Notes: generated by a model not told the origin, from the sequence alone. A DNA stretch of 64,000 nt from UBA6059 sp964351595 (GCA_964351595.1 CAYGOT010000001.1:1-64000); one strand, 5' to 3'; positions 42,234 through 52,258 are shown, numbered from the stretch's first letter. Made by a program: numbers and translations.

Positions 42234-43886
42234 CTATTGTGCGATCAGATCCTTCGCACTTTGTACAGCACTCGACGATGGGTTATCACCATCTATCATC
42301 TTGGCAATCTCAAAAACACGCTGTTCTTCATCCAGCACTTTTATCTTACTGATGGTCCGATCGCTGGAGTTGTCTTTGTAAACGAAATAATGCTGGTCTC
42401 CTTTTGCTGCAAACTGTGGCAGGTGACTAATGGCTATCACCTGATGCGCTTGCGCCATCTCTTTCATCATCGCTACCATTTTCTTGGCGATCTCGCCAGA
42501 GACTCCAGTATCGATCTCATCAAATATGATCGTAGGCAGGGCAGTCTTGTCCGCGAGGATGTACTTGAGACAAAACATCAGCCTTGAAAACTCACCACCG
42601 GATGCTACCTGTCGGATATCCTGAGGTGCTACACCTTTATTTGCACTGAAGAGAAACTGTACCGCATCCCTACCGGAATGGTCCATTTCCTGAGCCTCGA
42701 TGGTCACTTCAAAGGTGGCTTCAGGCATACCAAGCTTTCGAAGTAGCTCCGTGATTTGAATTCCTATATTCTTTTGAACTGATTTTCTTGATTTGGATAG
42801 TTCGCTGGCGGTTTCTTCAGCTTTGGCCTTTGTCTTGTTGAGGTTCGTCAGCGACTTTTCCAGCTCAATATCGATATTGGAAGATTTCTCGACCTTGACT
42901 TCCAGATCAGCCTGAATAGCCAGGAGTTCTGAGATCGTCTGTACGCGATGTTTTTGCTGAAGACTGAAAATCAGACTGATCCGCTCCTTAGCTTCTTCGA
43001 TGCGAGCCGGATCGTGCGTCACTTTTTCCTCCAGGCGATTGGTTTCATCCAGTATATCCTGCGCCTCGATCAGCACGGAGTGCAGTCGCTCACTCAGGCT
43101 GCAGTAGTGATCCCCAAATCGACTCAGCTGCTGTATCAGAGAGGAAGCATTCGACAGGAGGTTTGTTGCGCCCATCTCCTCGTCCCCAAGTGCTGAGATC
43201 AATTGGTTGAGCTTAAGCTTGATGTCCTCGGCATTTTCTAGCTCTTGCAGTTCGTTCTCCAGCGTTTCCTGCTCCCCATCTACCAGGTTAGCCTTACTTA
43301 ATTCATCATATTGAAATTGGAAAAAGTCAGACTCCTGTCGTAGCTGATCAGCCGTGTTTTTGAGGTCTTCATAGTCTCGCCTGGCCTTTCTGAAAGTATG
43401 GAAGTCATTAGAATAATCACGTAGCAGGTCAGGGTGATTGGCAAAAATATCCAGCACTTCCAATTGGTAATTCTGATCACCTATGTTGAGGTTGTCATGC
43501 TGGGAATGGATATCCATCAACCTGACCCCAAGCTTCTTGAGTACATCCAGGGTTACAGGAGTGTCGTTCACAAATGCTCTGGATTTTCCACTAGGAGAGA
43601 TCTCACGCCGAATGATAGTCTGGGCCTCATAGTCGAGATCTTCATCTTCGAATAGATCGCCGAGATTGTAATCAGAAATGTCAAATGCGCCTTCAATGAC
43701 ACATTTCTGATCAGTATTAAATAGCACCTTGGTGTCTGCACGATTACCAAGGAGGAGTCCCACGGCACCTAGCATGATGGATTTTCCAGCGCCGGTCTCG
43801 CCCGTGATGATATTGAGAGACGAAGATGGTGTCATCTCCAGGGTCTCAATCAATGCGTAATTTTGGATTTTGAGTTGGCTAAGCAT
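42234..43886 (-). CDS. recN: DNA repair protein RecN
   Basis: An SMC-like ATPase of 550 residues involved in double-strand break repair. It has Walker A GETGAGKS (residues 29-36), a coiled-coil middle (residues about 150-370), the LSGGEFSR-like signature as VASGGEFSRLMF, and Walker B TIIFDEIDTGVSGEIAKK. Its N-terminus overlaps the 73-residue gene by 8 bases. The cluster bamD, rpoZ, coaBC, DUF4835, recN is a conserved Bacteroidota order. Confidence 0.95.
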   Translation of the reverse strand: MLSQLKIQNYALIETLEMTPSSSLNIITGETGAGKSIMLGAVGLLLGNRADTKVLFNTDQKCVIEGAFDISDYNLGDLFEDEDLDYEAQTIIRREISPSGKSRAFVNDTPVTLDVLKKLGVRLMDIHSQHDNLNIGDQNYQLEVLDIFANHPDLLRDYSNDFHTFRKARRDYEDLKNTADQLRQESDFFQFQYDELSKANLVDGEQETLENELQELENAEDIKLKLNQLISALGDEEMGATNLLSNASSLIQQLSRFGDHYCSLSERLHSVLIEAQDILDETNRLEEKVTHDPARIEEAKERISLIFSLQQKHRVQTISELLAIQADLEVKVEKSSNIDIELEKSLTNLNKTKAKAEETASELSKSRKSVQKNIGIQITELLRKLGMPEATFEVTIEAQEMDHSGRDAVQFLFSANKGVAPQDIRQVASGGEFSRLMFCLKYILADKTALPTIIFDEIDTGVSGEIAKKMVAMMKEMAQAHQVIAISHLPQFAAKGDQHYFVYKDNSSDRTISKIKVLDEEQRVFEIAKMIDGDNPSSSAVQSAKDLIAQ

Positions 43887-44100
43887 TCAGTTCGAGAATG
43901 ATCTCATCTACTGAGTCGACATTGATAAGATGCTTTCTCAGTATGAGGTCCTTGGCTTCAAAAATATTGTTTTTGAAGGAAAGAAGCTGGACATGGAGTA
44001 CACTTTTGTCCTTCATGATAATAGACACTTCTTGCTTCAAAAGCTGCTCGACCTGACCCGGGATGTCAGCGGTGTATATCCGCTTTTGCCTTTTGGACAT
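43879..44100 (-). CDS. Small conserved-looking protein between recN and the DUF4835 gene
   Basis: A 73-residue basic protein of unknown function (MSKRQKRIYTADIPGQVEQL, then VHVQLLSF..NIFEAKDLILRKH-type strands). Its stop overlaps the recN start by 8 bases and its ATG begins two bases after the preceding DUF4835 gene's stop, so it is tightly coupled on both sides. This tight packing, plus protein-like composition, supports a real gene. No domain is recognised. Confidence 0.72.
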   Translation of the reverse strand: MSKRQKRIYTADIPGQVEQLLKQEVSIIMKDKSVLHVQLLSFKNNIFEAKDLILRKHLINVDSVDEIILELNA

Positions 44101-44102
44101 GG

Positions 44103-45002
44103 CTAGTTTTGGATCATCTTCTTCAAAGCTTCTGCTTTGCTCGGATCGATCTGCGTAATAATATTATAGGCATTACGACGGACGGTACTATTACCCTGAC
44201 TAAAGACATTCGCTAATTCATCAGTCTTAGCATCCAAATATGAAATGGTAAGAATGGCTCTTGGTCGGATATTGTTTACTTGCTGTATTTTCTTTAGACC
44301 TTCGAGGATCGTTGTTCGCGCCTTGTCCGGATCGGTTTGCATTAAATCCATACCTTGTCTGTGGTAGGTGTAAATCGACTCGCGTAGAGGTTCCATCTGC
44401 TGATTGACCAGGTTTTCACCCAGCCAGTACCTGTTTCTGATTGAGCCAAATTGATTCCAGCCAGCGAAACCAGACTGCTGCGCATTGTTGACTACCTGCC
44501 AGGCCCGCTCCATGTAAGGCTGACCAGCCATGCTTTCAAAACTATCGTAATCGAGTCCTATGATCACGTAAGCATAAAATGCCAATAATGAGGTGATATT
44601 GTTATTAAAAGCATTGTCATTGTAGTTGAGCGGCTGTGAGGGAGCGTACTCAAATGACCAATCGCGATCACCAAAGTTCAGCAAAATGGACTCATAGCTA
44701 CTTTCAAAAACGGGGCGAGCGGATAGAATCTGGACAGAGGCCTCAAAATTACTAATAGAAGGCATGGAGGAGATAGTAATAATGAGATTGCAATTGATTC
44801 GCTCCTCATTGGTGAAGTTATCATCTGTCCATTTCCGATCGTTAAGGAATTGAGCGAAGGCAATCTCCATCTCATCGAAAATGTCTCGCTCTGTAGATTG
44901 CACCTGCTGTGCATCTATGATCACACGACAGTTCAGCTCCTGGCTGAGACACATGACAGTTGAGATCACTACCGCCAAAATGGTAAGTCCGAATCTTCTC
45001 AT
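44103..45002 (-). CDS. DUF4835 / PorD-type protein (type IX secretion associated)
   Basis: A 299-residue exported protein with a signal peptide (LTILAVVISTVMCLS) and no lipobox cysteine in the usual spot. The conserved segments QELNCRVIIDAQQVQ, FNNNITSLLAFYAYVIIGLDYDSF and NRYWLGENLVNQQMEPLRESIY are those of the DUF4835 family, which I recall being linked to PorD of the type IX secretion system. That functional link is from memory. It overlaps coaBC by four bases. Confidence 0.85.
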   Translation of the reverse strand: MRRFGLTILAVVISTVMCLSQELNCRVIIDAQQVQSTERDIFDEMEIAFAQFLNDRKWTDDNFTNEERINCNLIITISSMPSISNFEASVQILSARPVFESSYESILLNFGDRDWSFEYAPSQPLNYNDNAFNNNITSLLAFYAYVIIGLDYDSFESMAGQPYMERAWQVVNNAQQSGFAGWNQFGSIRNRYWLGENLVNQQMEPLRESIYTYHRQGMDLMQTDPDKARTTILEGLKKIQQVNNIRPRAILTISYLDAKTDELANVFSQGNSTVRRNAYNIITQIDPSKAEALKKMIQN

Positions 45003-46201
45003 GATGGCATAACGTCTGTTATCCTGTCAAATATATCTTTCGCTACCTGAGTTTTATGTTTTAGCTCAAACTCATGCCCGTTATCATCAACCCCAAATAT
45101 CGTGATCTTATTGGTGTCGTGAGAAAAACCAGCTCCTCCATCATTGAGAGAGTTGAGTACGATCAGGTCCAGATTCTTCTTTTTTAGCTTTTCCTGTGCA
45201 TTAGCACCTTCCTTTTCAGTTTCCAGGGCAAACCCGACTGTCAACTGGTGCTCCTTTTTGAGCTTCCCCATTTCCATGGCGATATCTTTATTCTTGACCA
45301 GTTTTAGGACGACTTCCTCATCATCTTTTTTGATCTTTTGTGGTGCGACAGTTTCGGGTCGATAGTCCGATACGGCCGCTGCAAAAATGGCTATGTCTGC
45401 ATCCGGAAACTCGCTTTCAGTGGCCTGGTACATCTCATCGGCCGTGCGCACCTTCCACTCTGAGATGGATGGGTGTTTAGAGCTTAATCCAGATGGCCCG
45501 CTCACCATGGTCACAGAGGCTCCTCTCATGGCTGCCTCTTCGGCCAGCGCAAGACCCATCTTACCAGAAGAGTGATTGCCAATGAACCTGACGGGATCTA
45601 TAGATTCGTAGGTTGGGCCAGAAGTGATAAGTACTCGTTTTCCTTTGAGCGTGTTGACAGCAGCAAAATGCCGCTCGATGATTTCTACAATGGATTCTGG
45701 TTCGGCCATTCGGCCAACGCCTACCAGCCCGCTAGCCAGCTCTCCTTTTTCTGCTTGGATGACTTGATTGCCGTATTCTCTTACGGTAGACAAGTTGTTG
45801 GCGGTAGATGGATGCTGGTACATATCCAAGTCCATCGCAGGAGCCAGCATGACCGGACATTTTGCCGATAGGTAAGTAGCGGTGAGTAAGTTATCACAAT
45901 AGCCGTGAGCAAGCTTTGCCAGGCTGTTGGCACTAAGTGGTGCGATGACCATCAGATCAGCCCACAGGCCTAGATCGACGTGGTTATTCCATTGGCCGCT
46001 ATCGTCCTTGATGAAACTGGAAAGTACAGGGTTTTTAGAAACGGTGGCCAGTGTGACAGGCGTCACGAAATCTTTTGAAGAGACCGTCTGAATGACTTTG
46101 ACTTCTGCTCCTGCCTTGATGAGGAGCCTGACCAGTAGAGGAGATTTATATGCGGCTATACTGCCGCATACACCTAATAGGATTTTGCGTCCCTGAAGCA
46201 T
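44999..46201 (-). CDS. coaBC: Bifunctional phosphopantothenoylcysteine decarboxylase/synthase
   Basis: CoaBC makes 4'-phosphopantetheine precursors of coenzyme A in two steps. The 400-residue protein has an N-terminal flavoprotein decarboxylase (LLGVCGSIAAYKSPLLVRLL, the NNHVDLGLWAD His, and the APAMDLDMY variant of the PAMN motif common in Bacteroidota) and a C-terminal synthase (RVLITSGPTYESIDPVRFIGN, VSGPSGL). It lies between rpoZ and the DUF4835 gene on the same strand and overlaps the latter by four bases. Confidence 0.94.
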   Translation of the reverse strand: MLQGRKILLGVCGSIAAYKSPLLVRLLIKAGAEVKVIQTVSSKDFVTPVTLATVSKNPVLSSFIKDDSGQWNNHVDLGLWADLMVIAPLSANSLAKLAHGYCDNLLTATYLSAKCPVMLAPAMDLDMYQHPSTANNLSTVREYGNQVIQAEKGELASGLVGVGRMAEPESIVEIIERHFAAVNTLKGKRVLITSGPTYESIDPVRFIGNHSSGKMGLALAEEAAMRGASVTMVSGPSGLSSKHPSISEWKVRTADEMYQATESEFPDADIAIFAAAVSDYRPETVAPQKIKKDDEEVVLKLVKNKDIAMEMGKLKKEHQLTVGFALETEKEGANAQEKLKKKNLDLIVLNSLNDGGAGFSHDTNKITIFGVDDNGHEFELKHKTQVAKDIFDRITDVMPS

Positions 46202-46210
46202 GCAGGGAAA

Positions 46211-46528
46211 TTAGTTATTTTCTTCCTCTTCTTCTTGCTTGCGGATGTACAGTTTACCTTCAAGAAACTCGTCAGTTGCTACGCTGGATGACTTAGGCAT
46301 GCGCTCGTAGAACTTCGATATTTCAATCTGCTCTCTGTTTTCGAAGATTTCCTCAAGGTTATCTACAGTTGAAGCAAACTCAGAAAGCTTGTTACTCAAC
46401 TCTTCTTTTTGTGCTGCAGAGATCTGACGGGCTCTTTTGCCAATCACAACCAGGCTCTGGTAGATGTTTCCGGTAGGAGCTGCTAGCTGATCGTTATCTC
46501 GTGTAATTAATGCTGCTTGTGTAGCCAT
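46211..46528 (-). CDS. rpoZ: RNA polymerase omega subunit, Bacteroidota form
   Basis: A 105-residue protein with the omega pattern of this phylum: TGNIYQSLVVIGKRARQI near the N-terminus and a Glu-rich tail. It assists RNA polymerase assembly. It sits 4 bases after the bamD stop and 9 bases before coaBC, the usual order in Bacteroidota. Confidence 0.9.
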   Translation of the reverse strand: MATQAALITRDNDQLAAPTGNIYQSLVVIGKRARQISAAQKEELSNKLSEFASTVDNLEEIFENREQIEISKFYERMPKSSSVATDEFLEGKLYIRKQEEEEENN

Positions 46529-46532
46529 AATT

Positions 46533-47351
46533 TTATAAAGTATTGGATGACATTTTTTCTAATCGTTCGATGGTATCTTCATACATGCTTTCTGCTTGTT
46601 TGACGTATTCGCTTGTAGGATACGCATCGACCATATCTTGATAATATTCTACTGCCTTTTCGAAGCGCTCTTTTTGAACGAAGGCAATACTTTCGCGAGC
46701 CAGAGAATACTCTGTCTCGAAAAGTAAGTAGGCAACCTCTTCCTGATATCTGGAATCAGGATAGTCTTTTTGGAAATTTTCAAAGGCCACAATGGCCGAC
46801 TTATATCTTCGGAGCTTGTAGTACTGATTGGCATTGTCAAAAGCCTTGGTCTCAAGCTTAAACTGCATCTCATCAATCACCTCCGTCGCTTTTTCGGAGT
46901 ACTCACTATACGGGTATCTGTTGATAAAAGTCTGAAGTGCCGCTACTGCCTGATAAGTGCCGGTCTGGTCGAGATTGTAGTCAGATGACTGCAAGTAGAG
47001 CGAATATCCATGCATGTATAGCGCCTCCATGGCGTACTCACTTCTGTTGTAAGTGTCAAAGAAGGTCTTGAAATGGTGACCACTTAACACATACTGCTTT
47101 TGATAATAGTAAGCATAGGCGAAGTAGAAATTGGCTAACTCTGCTTGTTCGGTACCCCGAATAATAGGCAGGATGTCTTCAAACAGCACACTGGCCTTGT
47201 AATAGTCCTCCTCCTCGTAGTATTTCAGTGCCGCATCATACTTCTCTTTCCAGTCTCCATTTTTTTGGATTTTCCTGAATTCAGTGCAAGATGAGATGAA
47301 AACCACAAGCAGGATTAAGAGAAATCGGCTTGTAAGGCTTGTTTTTGACAT
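46533..47351 (-). CDS. bamD: Outer-membrane assembly lipoprotein BamD
   Basis: BamD is the TPR lipoprotein of the outer-membrane protein insertion machine. The 272-residue product has a lipobox (VFISSC, Cys22), then repeated TPR-like helix pairs, including YKASVLFEDILPIIRGTEQAEL and ALQTFINRYPYSEYSEKATEVIDEMQ. It is followed within 4 bases by rpoZ. The neighbouring OstA-like gene upstream also serves outer-membrane assembly. Confidence 0.92.
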   Translation of the reverse strand: MSKTSLTSRFLLILLVVFISSCTEFRKIQKNGDWKEKYDAALKYYEEEDYYKASVLFEDILPIIRGTEQAELANFYFAYAYYYQKQYVLSGHHFKTFFDTYNRSEYAMEALYMHGYSLYLQSSDYNLDQTGTYQAVAALQTFINRYPYSEYSEKATEVIDEMQFKLETKAFDNANQYYKLRRYKSAIVAFENFQKDYPDSRYQEEVAYLLFETEYSLARESIAFVQKERFEKAVEYYQDMVDAYPTSEYVKQAESMYEDTIERLEKMSSNTL

Positions 47352-47497
47352 AAGCGTGCAAAGATAGTGGTATCACGGATAATTAACAATGCTGAGAACG
47401 ATGACCTCTATACTGATATTTCATTAATCATGGTTGCTCTGGAAAGTGCCGAGTATTGTTGGTCAACTTTCACTACGCAAATGCTCTTTAGGAGGGT

Positions 47498-49129
47498 TCA
47501 GTTGCCTCCGGCTTTAGCTTCCTTGTCAGTAGCAGGCGGTTTTTTCTTTGGCTGGAGTTTGGGTCTGATGGAAGGGTCGACTTCTTTTAGCTCAATCAGA
47601 GGCTTCTTTTTATAGCCTTCGGGCTTTAAGTAGTAGGCTACATCATAAAGTTCGGGTCTTTCTACCTCACGCCAGGCAAACCCATCAAGCCGCGTGTCTT
47701 CAAACTTGATCTCATGCGGCGGGATCAGGCGTGCCTCCGGATCTTTGAAGAATGTAATGTTGCTCAATTCGTTATCCGCACCAAATCGGATTTTCATATC
47801 GCTACAGATCATTTTATTAAGTCCCATCAGGATCGAATCACCTTCGTCGAGTAGGTAGTAGATGCTTTCGCCATTGCCTTTCACATCGATATTGTCAATA
47901 CGGGATGAATCGAATTTTGCGACCATATTTCGACCCTTGATTTGGTTAAACTGCCTCATTGAGTCTTCTGAGACAATGAATGAATTCTTACGCAGTAGCA
48001 TCTGATCGATCAGATTGTTGACCAGTTGAATGCCTATTGAGTCTGCAGTGATTTGACTGTAATTGGCCCAAAGTACGGGATCATCATAGAGTTGAATGCT
48101 TGAGTCTGCAAGGAAATAGGCAATGGAGTCGGCCCTACCCTGAAGGTCTGATTTGAAGATTTTCACATTGTGGTAGGCAAGAATGCGCTTTTTCTCACGC
48201 ACCGGACTCTCAATAGCATAAAGCGTATCAGCGGACAAATAAAATGTATCCTGCTGCATCATTTTCTTCATCACCGGGTTGCCATAAATTTTACTGATAC
48301 CCTGAGCCTTGAAATACAATCCTTCGTCACCTATGATGATCACATCTCTGGCTTTGGCGGTGAGGTGCACATTGCCTTTGGCAGTGTAGTATTGCTCGAG
48401 ATCATTGAGGAACAGTTCATCTCCTTCAAGGATGTAATCCTGAGTTTCCACCTCACCTGAGATGAACTCGGTAATCTTACTTTCTGTGAGGTACTCCCCA
48501 CCGAGCGCATCGAGCTTTACACCATCCGGAGTAATGATCTCTGTGGGGCCCGGTGTTACGGCTATTTTGGTGGTAGTGTTGTAGTTTAAGGTGTCTGACT
48601 TAAGCGTATACTCCGGCGATACGAGTACCACATCTCTACGAAACACCGCGTACTCCTGCTGAGAATAATATATTCCCACCTTGCTGGTCAATGTATTCGT
48701 AGCATCTACGAGCTTGCCACCATTGAAGAATTCCCCGACCCTAGTCTCAAGATTATAATTAAGGAAGTCAGTGTAGAGCGTCTGATGGCCATTTTTATAG
48801 ATCACATTTTCACGGAGCAATGCTTTTCTATTCTCTCCGTCATAGGTCAGCTTTCGAGAAGTAATGACTACAGTGTCATCTACAATCCGCACCCTGCCAA
48901 AAGCCTCCATTCTATTCTCCTTGGGGTAGAAGTAGGACGAATCGCAATAGATGGTAGTCGTCTTCTGGGTAAACACGACATTATCCATCAGCTTACGCAT
49001 CTGCTCGCCATCCACCTTCATAAACTCCAGTTTATCGGCCCGATATTGCAGCTTTTTATTGCGCTGAGCATGACCGGAAAAGGACATAGCAAGGAAAAAA
49101 ACAGTAACCAGCAGGAAGTAACCCCTCAT
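47498..49129 (-). CDS. OstA-like (LptA/LptD-type) periplasmic protein
   Basis: A 543-residue exported protein with a signal peptide (LLVTVFFLAMSFSGHA) and repeated beta-strand units of the OstA/LptA type (ADKLEFMKVDGEQM, TLTYDGENRKALLRENVIYKNG, then YILEGDELFLNDLEQYYTAKGNVHL). It probably forms part of the periplasmic LPS bridge, working with the LptF/LptG protein at 35959. A Lys/Pro-rich C-terminal tail follows. The gene is divergent from tilS. Confidence 0.88.
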   Translation of the reverse strand: MRGYFLLVTVFFLAMSFSGHAQRNKKLQYRADKLEFMKVDGEQMRKLMDNVVFTQKTTTIYCDSSYFYPKENRMEAFGRVRIVDDTVVITSRKLTYDGENRKALLRENVIYKNGHQTLYTDFLNYNLETRVGEFFNGGKLVDATNTLTSKVGIYYSQQEYAVFRRDVVLVSPEYTLKSDTLNYNTTTKIAVTPGPTEIITPDGVKLDALGGEYLTESKITEFISGEVETQDYILEGDELFLNDLEQYYTAKGNVHLTAKARDVIIIGDEGLYFKAQGISKIYGNPVMKKMMQQDTFYLSADTLYAIESPVREKKRILAYHNVKIFKSDLQGRADSIAYFLADSSIQLYDDPVLWANYSQITADSIGIQLVNNLIDQMLLRKNSFIVSEDSMRQFNQIKGRNMVAKFDSSRIDNIDVKGNGESIYYLLDEGDSILMGLNKMICSDMKIRFGADNELSNITFFKDPEARLIPPHEIKFEDTRLDGFAWREVERPELYDVAYYLKPEGYKKKPLIELKEVDPSIRPKLQPKKKPPATDKEAKAGGN

Positions 49130-49249
49130 AGCAGCAAAAGTAGCTTAGTTCTGAGCATAAACGAAATGAGATATCGACTGGTGCCTGATGAGCTAGATTT
49201 CTATTTTCTCTTCCTCTTACCAGAAAAATGGAATGGGTAATTTAGCGGT

Positions 49250-50593
49250 GTGGCACCTCGCACCGTAAATACAGACCGCTTTACTGACTTCCTATCGGAA
49301 TGCCTTGATGATCATCAGAAGCAACATTATCTATTGGCGGTGAGCGGTGGTGTCGATAGCATGGTTATGCTCCACTTGTTTCATCAATTGGGTCTGTCAT
49401 TCGAGGTGGCGCACTGCAACTTTGGGCTCAGGGGAGAGGCGTCAGATGCTGATGAAGCTTTTGTAGTAGAGAAGGCGGGACAGCTGGGAGTGAAATCTCA
49501 TACAAAAAGGTTTGATACCGCTGCTTTAGCAAAAGCGCGAGGCATCTCGACCCAGATGGCTGCTCGTGACCTAAGGTACGAATGGTTTCAGGAGCTGAAG
49601 TCAGTTGGTCGCTTTGACTTCATAGCTACAGCTCATCACCGCAATGATCACGCAGAGACTGTGTTTTTTAATTTAGCGAAAGGGACAGGCATTGCCGGAT
49701 TGCATGGTATTCGACCTGTCACGGATCAACTCGTGCGTCCGCTACTAGCCTTCAGCAGGGATGAAATTGAAGCCTTTGCCAAAGAAGAAGGTATTCAGTG
49801 GAGGGAAGATGCTTCCAACCAATCCAATAAATACAGTCGTAACCTGATCAGAAATGAGGTGGTGCCCGTGCTCAAACAGATCAACCCATCTCTGGAGCAA
49901 TCTATCTGGCAATCCTCCCAGCGGATTACCGCCGTGGAATCATGGTTGGCTGATGAAGTTGATCATTGGAAGAAAAAACTCGTGAAGCGAGAGACCGATG
50001 TGATATTTGTTGATACCGCCAAGTTGAGTGCCCACCCTCACCGAGCATTGATCTTATCAGAAATCATTCGACCTTTTGGATTTAGCTATGCGGAGGTTGA
50101 AGATATTGTAGATGATGCGAGACGGAGATCAGGCCGCCAGTTCAGCAATTCTGAGTACGATTTGGTTTGTGATCGAGACCGGATAGTGATCACTCCAAAA
50201 AAAGAGGAGCAAGCAGAACCTGTTGTAATCGAGGGAGAAGGAGAGTTTGTCTTCCTTGGCATTCGATATCAGGTTCGAATAGTAAAAAGGGAAGATTGGA
50301 AATTACAGCGTACCAACGATGTGCTCCAAGCTGACGCTGATAAAATCCAATGGCCGCTGACCATGCGCACATGGCAAGAGGGGGACAGCATCCAGCCGCT
50401 GGGCATGAAAGGCAGGAAGAAGGTCAGTGATATCCTGATAGATGAGAAGGTGCCACTCAACTTGAAATCGAGACAAGCGGTGTTGGGAGATCAAAATGAT
50501 ATTATTTGGTTACCGGGACTTAGGATTGGGGAGGAGTATAAGATTCTGGACTCCAGTCAATCTATTCTAAAAATTTGCTTAACAAAGAAATGA
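49250..50593 (+). CDS. tilS: tRNA(Ile)-lysidine synthase
   Basis: TilS converts C34 to lysidine in the AUA-reading tRNA(Ile). The 447-residue protein has the PP-loop SGGVDS (residues 32-37), the HCNFGLRGEASDADE segment and the ATAHHRNDHAETVFFNL segment. A C-terminal TilS domain ends near WLPGLRIGEEYKI. The start is a GTG at 49250; no ATG in frame precedes the PP loop. The ATGA at 50590 couples it to the next gene. Confidence 0.93.
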   Translation: MAPRTVNTDRFTDFLSECLDDHQKQHYLLAVSGGVDSMVMLHLFHQLGLSFEVAHCNFGLRGEASDADEAFVVEKAGQLGVKSHTKRFDTAALAKARGISTQMAARDLRYEWFQELKSVGRFDFIATAHHRNDHAETVFFNLAKGTGIAGLHGIRPVTDQLVRPLLAFSRDEIEAFAKEEGIQWREDASNQSNKYSRNLIRNEVVPVLKQINPSLEQSIWQSSQRITAVESWLADEVDHWKKKLVKRETDVIFVDTAKLSAHPHRALILSEIIRPFGFSYAEVEDIVDDARRRSGRQFSNSEYDLVCDRDRIVITPKKEEQAEPVVIEGEGEFVFLGIRYQVRIVKREDWKLQRTNDVLQADADKIQWPLTMRTWQEGDSIQPLGMKGRKKVSDILIDEKVPLNLKSRQAVLGDQNDIIWLPGLRIGEEYKILDSSQSILKICLTKK

Positions 50594-51138
50594 GCTCAAT
50601 GACAGGTAGAATTGAGATTCAAAAGAGCAAATCTAAGCTCATGGTTCTGTCGATCATTTCGGTATTGATCTTTTTAGCTTCTATCATTTTAGCATTTTTG
50701 CCGGATTCTTTGATAACTCCGGTTTTTGGTGATCACCTCGTCATCATTTATAGAATAATTCAAACTATATCAGCACTTTCTTTTGGTGCATTGTCTCTAT
50801 GGTTTACAAAGAAGCTTTTGGATGGTAAACCCGGGTTAATAATTGATGAGTTGGGTATACATGATCGTTCTAGTGGCCTTAGTGTGGGCTTAATTGAATG
50901 GGATGACATAACAGGTATAAAGACGTATACTTTTCTCTTTCGGAGAACAATCATCTTGCAAACAAATAAACCAGAGCAGTATATCAATAAGGCAAGTAAC
51001 TGGCTGGCTAAAACCGGAATGAAATCTAACTATAAGATGTGCGGATCTCCGCTCACTATAAACTCAAAAGTTTTGAAAATTAGCCATGAGCGATTAACAA
51101 CAATTATTTCTGATCAATGGATTAAATATCGATCCTAA
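50590..51138 (+). CDS. STM3941-like membrane protein
   Basis: A 182-residue protein with two N-terminal membrane helices (SIISVLIFLASIILAFLP and IIQTISALSFGALSLWF) and a cytoplasmic PH-like region (GLIIDELGIHDRSSGLSVGLIEWDDITGI). This is the layout of the STM3941 family, of unknown function. The ATG at 50590 overlaps the tilS stop as ATGA and was preferred to an upstream in-frame TTG. It may sense or organise membrane-associated activity, but nothing more can be said. Confidence 0.78.
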   Translation: MSSMTGRIEIQKSKSKLMVLSIISVLIFLASIILAFLPDSLITPVFGDHLVIIYRIIQTISALSFGALSLWFTKKLLDGKPGLIIDELGIHDRSSGLSVGLIEWDDITGIKTYTFLFRRTIILQTNKPEQYINKASNWLAKTGMKSNYKMCGSPLTINSKVLKISHERLTTIISDQWIKYRS

Positions 51139-51249
51139 CCTGTTCTGATATCGACCACCTCACTAGAATAGTTCCGATAGGTGATCAAGATCAGAAATGG
51201 CACTGGTGTAATACTGTGTACAATAAACCTTAAATCCCAGATCGTTTTG

Positions 51250-51257
51250 TAGATTTG
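51250..51257 (+). promoter_or_regulatory. Candidate -7 box for mdh
   Basis: TAGATTTG matches TAnnTTTG exactly, 46 bases before the mdh ATG at 51304. No clear -33 box is visible. Confidence 0.35.
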
Positions 51258-51303
51258 TTTGCGAACAATAAGCATATTTCAATTCACTAAACCAATAATA
51301 AAA

Positions 51304-52242
51304 ATGAAAGTAACAGTCGTTGGAGCAGGAGCTGTAGGAGCCACCTGTGCAGAGAATATAGCCAGAAAAGAGCTTGCCGAAGAAGTAGTACTACTCGACA
51401 TCAAGGAAGGTCTTGCTGAAGGTAAAGCCATGGACATGATGCAGTGCGCCACACTGAATGGCTTCAACTCCAAAGTGATCGGGTCCACGAACGATTACGC
51501 TGCTACTGCTGACTCCAGCGTGGTAGTGATAACTTCAGGTATTCCCAGAAAACCCGGTATGACCAGGGAAGATTTGATCGGCACCAACGCCGGTATCGTA
51601 AAGTCTGTTACTGACAATATCCTTAAGCATTCTCCCAACACTATCCTTATCGTGATTAGTAATCCGATGGATACGATGACTTATTTGTCTGCTAAGGCAA
51701 GCGGCCTGCCTAAGGAGCGTGTGATAGGCATGGGCGGTATTCTAGACAGCAGCCGCTTTAAGTTCCGCTTAAGTGAGGCGATTGGATGTAGCCCGCTGGA
51801 TCTACAAGGTGTTGTGATCGGTGGTCACGGCGATACCACCATGATCCCATTGGCTAGACACGCTACGTACAACAGCTCACCAGTCTCCAACTTCCTGAGC
51901 GCCGATAGACTCAATCAGGTAGTGCAGGACACCATGGTCGGTGGAGCTACATTGACAAAATTGATAGGTACTTCTGCATGGTACGCTCCCGGAGCTGCTG
52001 GCGCATTCCTGGTAGAGAGCATCGTCAGAGACCAGAAAAAACTATTCCCATGCTGTGTATATCTTGATGGTGAGTATGGCCAGTCTGATATTTGTATTGG
52101 GGTACCCGTAGTAGTAGGAAAGAATGGCTGGGAGAAGATCGTAGACTTCAAGCTCAATGATGATGAGCAGGCTAAGTTCAATGCGAGTGCTGACGCAGTG
52201 CGAAACATGAATGCTGTGCTCTCCGAGATGAAACTGGTATAA
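51304..52242 (+). CDS. mdh: Malate dehydrogenase
   Basis: An LDH-type malate dehydrogenase of 312 residues, interconverting malate and oxaloacetate with NAD. It carries the GAGAVGA Rossmann loop, the substrate-loop GIPRKPGMTREDL (Arg pair contacting the dicarboxylate) and the catalytic His in GGHGDTTMIPLA. The ATG at 51304 gives the normal MKVTVVGAG start; an upstream in-frame codon at 51259 would add 15 unlikely residues. A strong terminator follows. Confidence 0.95.
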   Translation: MKVTVVGAGAVGATCAENIARKELAEEVVLLDIKEGLAEGKAMDMMQCATLNGFNSKVIGSTNDYAATADSSVVVITSGIPRKPGMTREDLIGTNAGIVKSVTDNILKHSPNTILIVISNPMDTMTYLSAKASGLPKERVIGMGGILDSSRFKFRLSEAIGCSPLDLQGVVIGGHGDTTMIPLARHATYNSSPVSNFLSADRLNQVVQDTMVGGATLTKLIGTSAWYAPGAAGAFLVESIVRDQKKLFPCCVYLDGEYGQSDICIGVPVVVGKNGWEKIVDFKLNDDEQAKFNASADAVRNMNAVLSEMKLV

Positions 52243-52258
52243 TCGAAAACGATTGCAT

